Both the position numbers and the translations under genes were made by a program. From JACKIP01 sp963710165 (GTDB lineage: Bacteria > Pseudomonadota > Alphaproteobacteria > Micavibrionales > Micavibrionaceae): DNA of 64,000 bases. Below are positions 61,197-64,000 of this stretch, in pieces (the stretch's first letter is position 1; the number at the start of each line of letters is the position of its first letter). The DNA is taken from assembly GCA_963710165.1 (NCBI GenBank), contig CAVPYZ010000003.1:17674-81673 (forward strand), written 5' to 3'. The notes under the pieces are model-generated. The model made no database searches. It was not told the origin of the DNA and was given only the letters and a program-made list of their open reading frames with translations.

Positions 61197-62656
61197 TTAG
61201 AGTTGATCCGCGATGATCTCCGCAAGAGGTGCTGTCGCGGACTCCGTGTCCTTCATCGTCATGCGCTTGGAGCGGGCAAAATCCGGCCGGAAAATCCGGA
61301 GACCAGCCTTTCGACCTCGGTTTTGTCTGAGAATGCGATGTTTAGCTCGGTGTTGATACGCATGCTGAGGATATCGAGGTTTGCAGAGCCGACTGTCGCC
61401 CAATCGTCGCAGACCATGACCTTGAGATGTGCCATTTTCGGGTAGCGGTAAAACTTCGCGCCCTCCTCCATAAGGACACGTGCTGTCGCAATATTTCCGG
61501 CATCCATGATCGCGGAGTCACCCTCGGCAGCCAGGATGACACGCACATCGACCCCCCGCCTAAGAGCGGAGCGCAAGGCGGCAACGATCTCGTCGCTCGC
61601 GAAATAGGGGTTTTCGACGCAGACCCGCTTCTGAGCACCGCGAATGGCCAGAAGCGATGCGTCACGAATTTCATGACAGGCGTGGCCTGATTCCGTGCGC
61701 AGGATCCGTAGCGGGATGTCGCCGTCCATGCGTGGAGGTGCCTTGTAGGTGCGTGCGGGAGTCAGCATCGCAAAATCACCAAAAGGTCCGGATCTCCTCC
61801 AGGATCTGCTGAAAGCTCTTCCAGTTTCCCGACAATTGGCCCTTCCACGCGCACCATCAGATCATGCCACTCTGAATAGTATTCCCGCCCTACGTTGATT
61901 CCGCCAAGAATGGCGGTGCGGCTGTCAAAGACCAAAAGCTTGGTGTGGTCTGCCACCAGCCAGGGATTCAGACTGAGCCGGACTTCAACATCGGAGCCAT
62001 CTCGCAAATAATCACGCATATCCGCCGGAGGGACAAAGCCATCCGCCGGGGGCGTAAGCGGGCTGGCAGATGTGCTGTGGCAGCTCCGAAATCATCATAG
62101 AGTATCCTAACCGCCATCATTCGAGCGAGCCTTGAGCTTATCGGCATACCGGACGGCGATCTCATCGTTATCGATGATGTAGAATTGCGCGTGAATCGAC
62201 TGCTGTGCGCCTGCGATCTGCCTGTCGAGTTTCGGAAAAATTCGGTCCGTCGACAAGCCACTTCAGGCGGCCGAAGCTCGCTTTTGGAAAACCCTGTTCA
62301 TCCAGAAGTTTCTCGAATTCCCGGGTGCCGGGCGCAAACGCCGTCTCCTGATCGGGGATCAGATCCAAGGGAATGTTCCCGGCAACGATTTCTCGGGGAC
62401 GATGATAAAAGACCGCAATTCCCTGTCTGGCGCTCGTCAAGCGCTTACGGATGGCAGCCAGCGCCGTTGCTCGGAATCCGACCCGCGCAAGCTGGACCGT
62501 CGCCTCCCCAGCATCCAGAGTCTGTTCGCTAGGATCCGAATTCTGAATGTTGGGCCCGACCAAACTCCCGCAGGATGCCATCGAAAAGATGACCCCGGGC
62601 ACCAGGATTCGTGTCGGGAAAATTGGTGATCGGCGCTGCATCTCGCAAACGACCAC
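61197..62656 (-). pseudogene. phospholipase-D/cardiolipin-synthase-like lipoprotein, frameshifted
   Basis: Read leftward the pieces are a possible lipobox FSMASC near the start, GRLKWLVDGPNFSE, DRQIAGAQQSIHAQFYIID, VRILYDDFGAATA, the first HKD motif HTKLLVFDSRTAILGG near 61,940, YYSEWHDLMVRVEGP, then the second HKD motif HLKVMVCDDWATVGSANLD near 61,420 and the tail TESATAPLAEIIADQL at 61,197. At least four frame changes occur. HKD pairs define PLD-type enzymes, and the order fits bacterial cardiolipin synthase. The start at 62,656 is uncertain. Confidence 0.75.
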
Positions 62657-62751
62657 AGGTTAAGATTCCGATCAAGCTCTTGATTTGTTCAAGCAAACTT
62701 TGCAAGGCGGTCATTTTGTGCAAGTCTTGCAGCAACGCCAAAGCCTCCATC

Positions 62752-63049
62752 ATGAAAAAACCGGATAGCAAATCCCTTCTGTTTATCGCCATAGGATTCA
62801 TCGTCCCGATGCTTGCGGCCCGCGCTGCCCGCACGGCTGTCGGCGGTGGCTACAAGCTGATCACTCAAAATGATCCTCCTAAGAATCCTGCCAACCCTGA
62901 AGTCGCATGGAAAGACGCTCTGATCTGGGCTGCGATTTCCGGACTTGTCGGCGGCATGTCCCGCCTTTCCCGCCCGTCGCTGGCTGGCTGACACCATCAT
63001 CCCGACGGAAGGCGATGACATGGATGAAGAGCTGGACGATCTCGCCTAA
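62752..63049 (+). pseudogene. DUF4235-like small membrane protein, frameshifted
   Basis: ATG 62,752 opens MKKPDSKSLLFIAIGFIVP, one hydrophobic helix, then GGGYKLITQNDPPKNPANPE and WKDALIWAAISGLVGGMSRL. A one-base loss then ends the frame, while the next frame continues RRWLADTIIPTEGDDMDEEL to TAA 63,047. This layout fits DUF4235, of unknown role. It sits ten bases before the YihY gene. Confidence 0.6.
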
Positions 63050-63058
63050 GATCCGGCC

Positions 63059-63925
63059 ATGATCACGATCGGTCTCCTGAAGGAAACGTTCTCCGAATTT
63101 ATGGAGGACAAGGCCATGCGCCTCAGCGCGGCACTGGCTTACTACTCTGTTTTTTCGCTGGGGCCGCTTCTTGTTATTTCCATCAGCATAGCCGGGGCGG
63201 TTTTCGGAAAAGAAGCCGCTCAAGGTGCGATCAAACAGCAGCTCACCGGGTCGATAGGAAGTGAATCCGCGTTGGCCGTCCAGGAAATGATAGAAAGTGT
63301 GAACCGCAGCGGAAGCAACGTTCTCATGACGATTGTGGGCGTTGTCATCCTATTGGTCACCGCATCAGGGGTTTTTGCGCAGCTCAAGGATGCGATGAAC
63401 ACGGTCTGGGATCTGGAGCCCAAACCCGGGGGTGGAGTTAAGAACTTTCTCAAAACCCGGCTCCTTGCCCTCTCCATGGTTCTAGTTATCGGATTTCTCC
63501 TTCTGATTTCCCTCGTTCTTTCGGCAGCAACGGCTGCCATGAACGATGCGATTGGAAAGGCGATTCCGATGAATGAGATCCTCGCTCAAGGTGCCAGCCT
63601 CATCATCTCTATCGGAGTAGTAACTGTTCTCTTCGCAATGATCTTCAAGGTTTTGCCAGACGCGGATGTCCAGTGGCGCGATGTCTGGAGCGGAGCTTTC
63701 ATGACCGCATGCCTATTTTCCCTCGGAAAAATGCTCCTCGCCCTCTATCTCGGCCGCGAAGAAACCGCATCCGCCTACGGCGCTGCCGGTGCCCTCATCC
63801 TTTTGCTGAGCTGGGTTTACTATTCCACCAACATTCTTCTGTTTGGCGCCGAGTTCACCCAGGTGTATGCTCGCCGCCGGGGAAGGAGGATCCAGCCGAC
63901 AGAAAACGCGGTGAGAGCGGATTGA
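63059..63925 (+). CDS. YihY/BrkB-family membrane protein
   Basis: The 288-residue protein has six membrane helices. LSAALAYYSVFSLGPLLVI (residues about 22-40) and the conserved GVFAQLKDAMNTVWDLEP, VLPDADVQWRDVWSGAFM and YGAAGALILLLSWVYYS blocks place it in the YihY/virulence factor BrkB family, earlier called ribonuclease BN-like without good basis. It is the only complete gene in the foreign end segment. Cardiolipin-synthase, DUF4235 and YihY genes often cluster in soil bacteria. That is general memory, not checked. Confidence 0.88.
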   Translation: MITIGLLKETFSEFMEDKAMRLSAALAYYSVFSLGPLLVISISIAGAVFGKEAAQGAIKQQLTGSIGSESALAVQEMIESVNRSGSNVLMTIVGVVILLVTASGVFAQLKDAMNTVWDLEPKPGGGVKNFLKTRLLALSMVLVIGFLLLISLVLSAATAAMNDAIGKAIPMNEILAQGASLIISIGVVTVLFAMIFKVLPDADVQWRDVWSGAFMTACLFSLGKMLLALYLGREETASAYGAAGALILLLSWVYYSTNILLFGAEFTQVYARRRGRRIQPTENAVRAD

Positions 63926-63934
63926 ACGGACTTG

Positions 63935-64000
63935 CTATTTTTCGGCCCTCCGTTTTTTAAATCGCCCGCCGAGATTCTTCACATCCTCAAGGATCAGATA
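63935..64000 (-). CDS. C-terminal end of an unknown protein
   Basis: Leftward from the last base the frame reads YLILEDVKNLGGRFKKRRAE-K then TAG at 63,935-63,937. The basic tail suggests a membrane-protein or DNA-associated end, but no family can be named. It is convergent with the YihY gene and cut by the window edge. Confidence 0.35.
   Translation of the reverse strand, partial: YLILEDVKNLGGRFKKRRAEK

Noticed and set aside
1..64000. CRISPR arrays, rRNA operons, or further tRNAs
   Set aside because: No regular repeat-spacer pattern or rRNA-like stretch was seen, and the only convincing GTTCGAA-type T arm outside CDS is the tRNA-Phe.

Overview
Most of the window (about 1-59,620) looks like chromosome from one alphaproteobacterium. 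The evidence is the run aroA-cmk-rpsA-ihfB-lapA-pyrF-trpF-trpB, an alphaproteobacterial-type isocitrate dehydrogenase of 480 residues, Maf next to infA, an SUV3-like helicase, lptF/lptG and mla genes. The short intergenic gaps, moderate GC and DotA/TraY-like proteins would suit a Micavibrio-like or other deep alphaproteobacterial lineage. That placement is inference, not something the sequence proves.

Layout. 1-4 kb: infA, a HAD phosphatase, maf, an RNase E/G and a MscS channel. 4.1-5 kb: tRNA-Phe followed by a decayed integrase and an AT-rich orphan gene, probably the scar of an integrated element. 5-12 kb: an Ntn-hydrolase-like protein, purN, coaE/aroE, pyrC and hisI with AT-rich unknown genes between them. 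12-16.3 kb: a GGDEF-EAL protein, aroA and a GNAT acetyltransferase. 16.3-18.1 kb: a leftward four-gene metal-handling operon (MerT-like, MerP-like, outer-membrane-like and Cys/His-rich proteins). 18-25.6 kb: cmk, rpsA, ihfB, lapA, pyrF, trpF and trpB, with no trpA. 25.5-32.3 kb: purU-ahcY, a nitroreductase, holA, a [2Fe-2S] ferredoxin and several unknowns. 32.4-41.3 kb: three consecutive large DotA/TraY-like membrane proteins, the first split by a one-base frameshift. 41.3-45.2 kb: mlaC, mlaA, lptG and lptF, all envelope lipid or LPS transport. 45.3-59.3 kb: an S24-type regulator overlapping pyrE, a multidomain hybrid histidine kinase, ndk, a Rap1a/Tai-like protein, the helicase, a large lipoprotein, nhaA and icd.

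At about 59.62-59.64 kb the sequence changes abruptly. From there to the end it is GC-richer, and an ABC ATPase, a GH25 lysozyme, a phospholipase-D-type synthase and a DUF4235 protein all appear in pieces. Each is interrupted by single-base shifts, many of which look like lost bases in short C or G runs. Only a YihY/BrkB gene is intact. This is best read as a chimeric or low-quality contig end from another organism, with a decayed recent insertion as the alternative.

The most interesting biology is the tandem DotA/TraY trio. The three proteins share an N-terminal motif, conserved periplasmic cysteines and a conserved C-terminal membrane block, but no other type IVB secretion gene is visible here.
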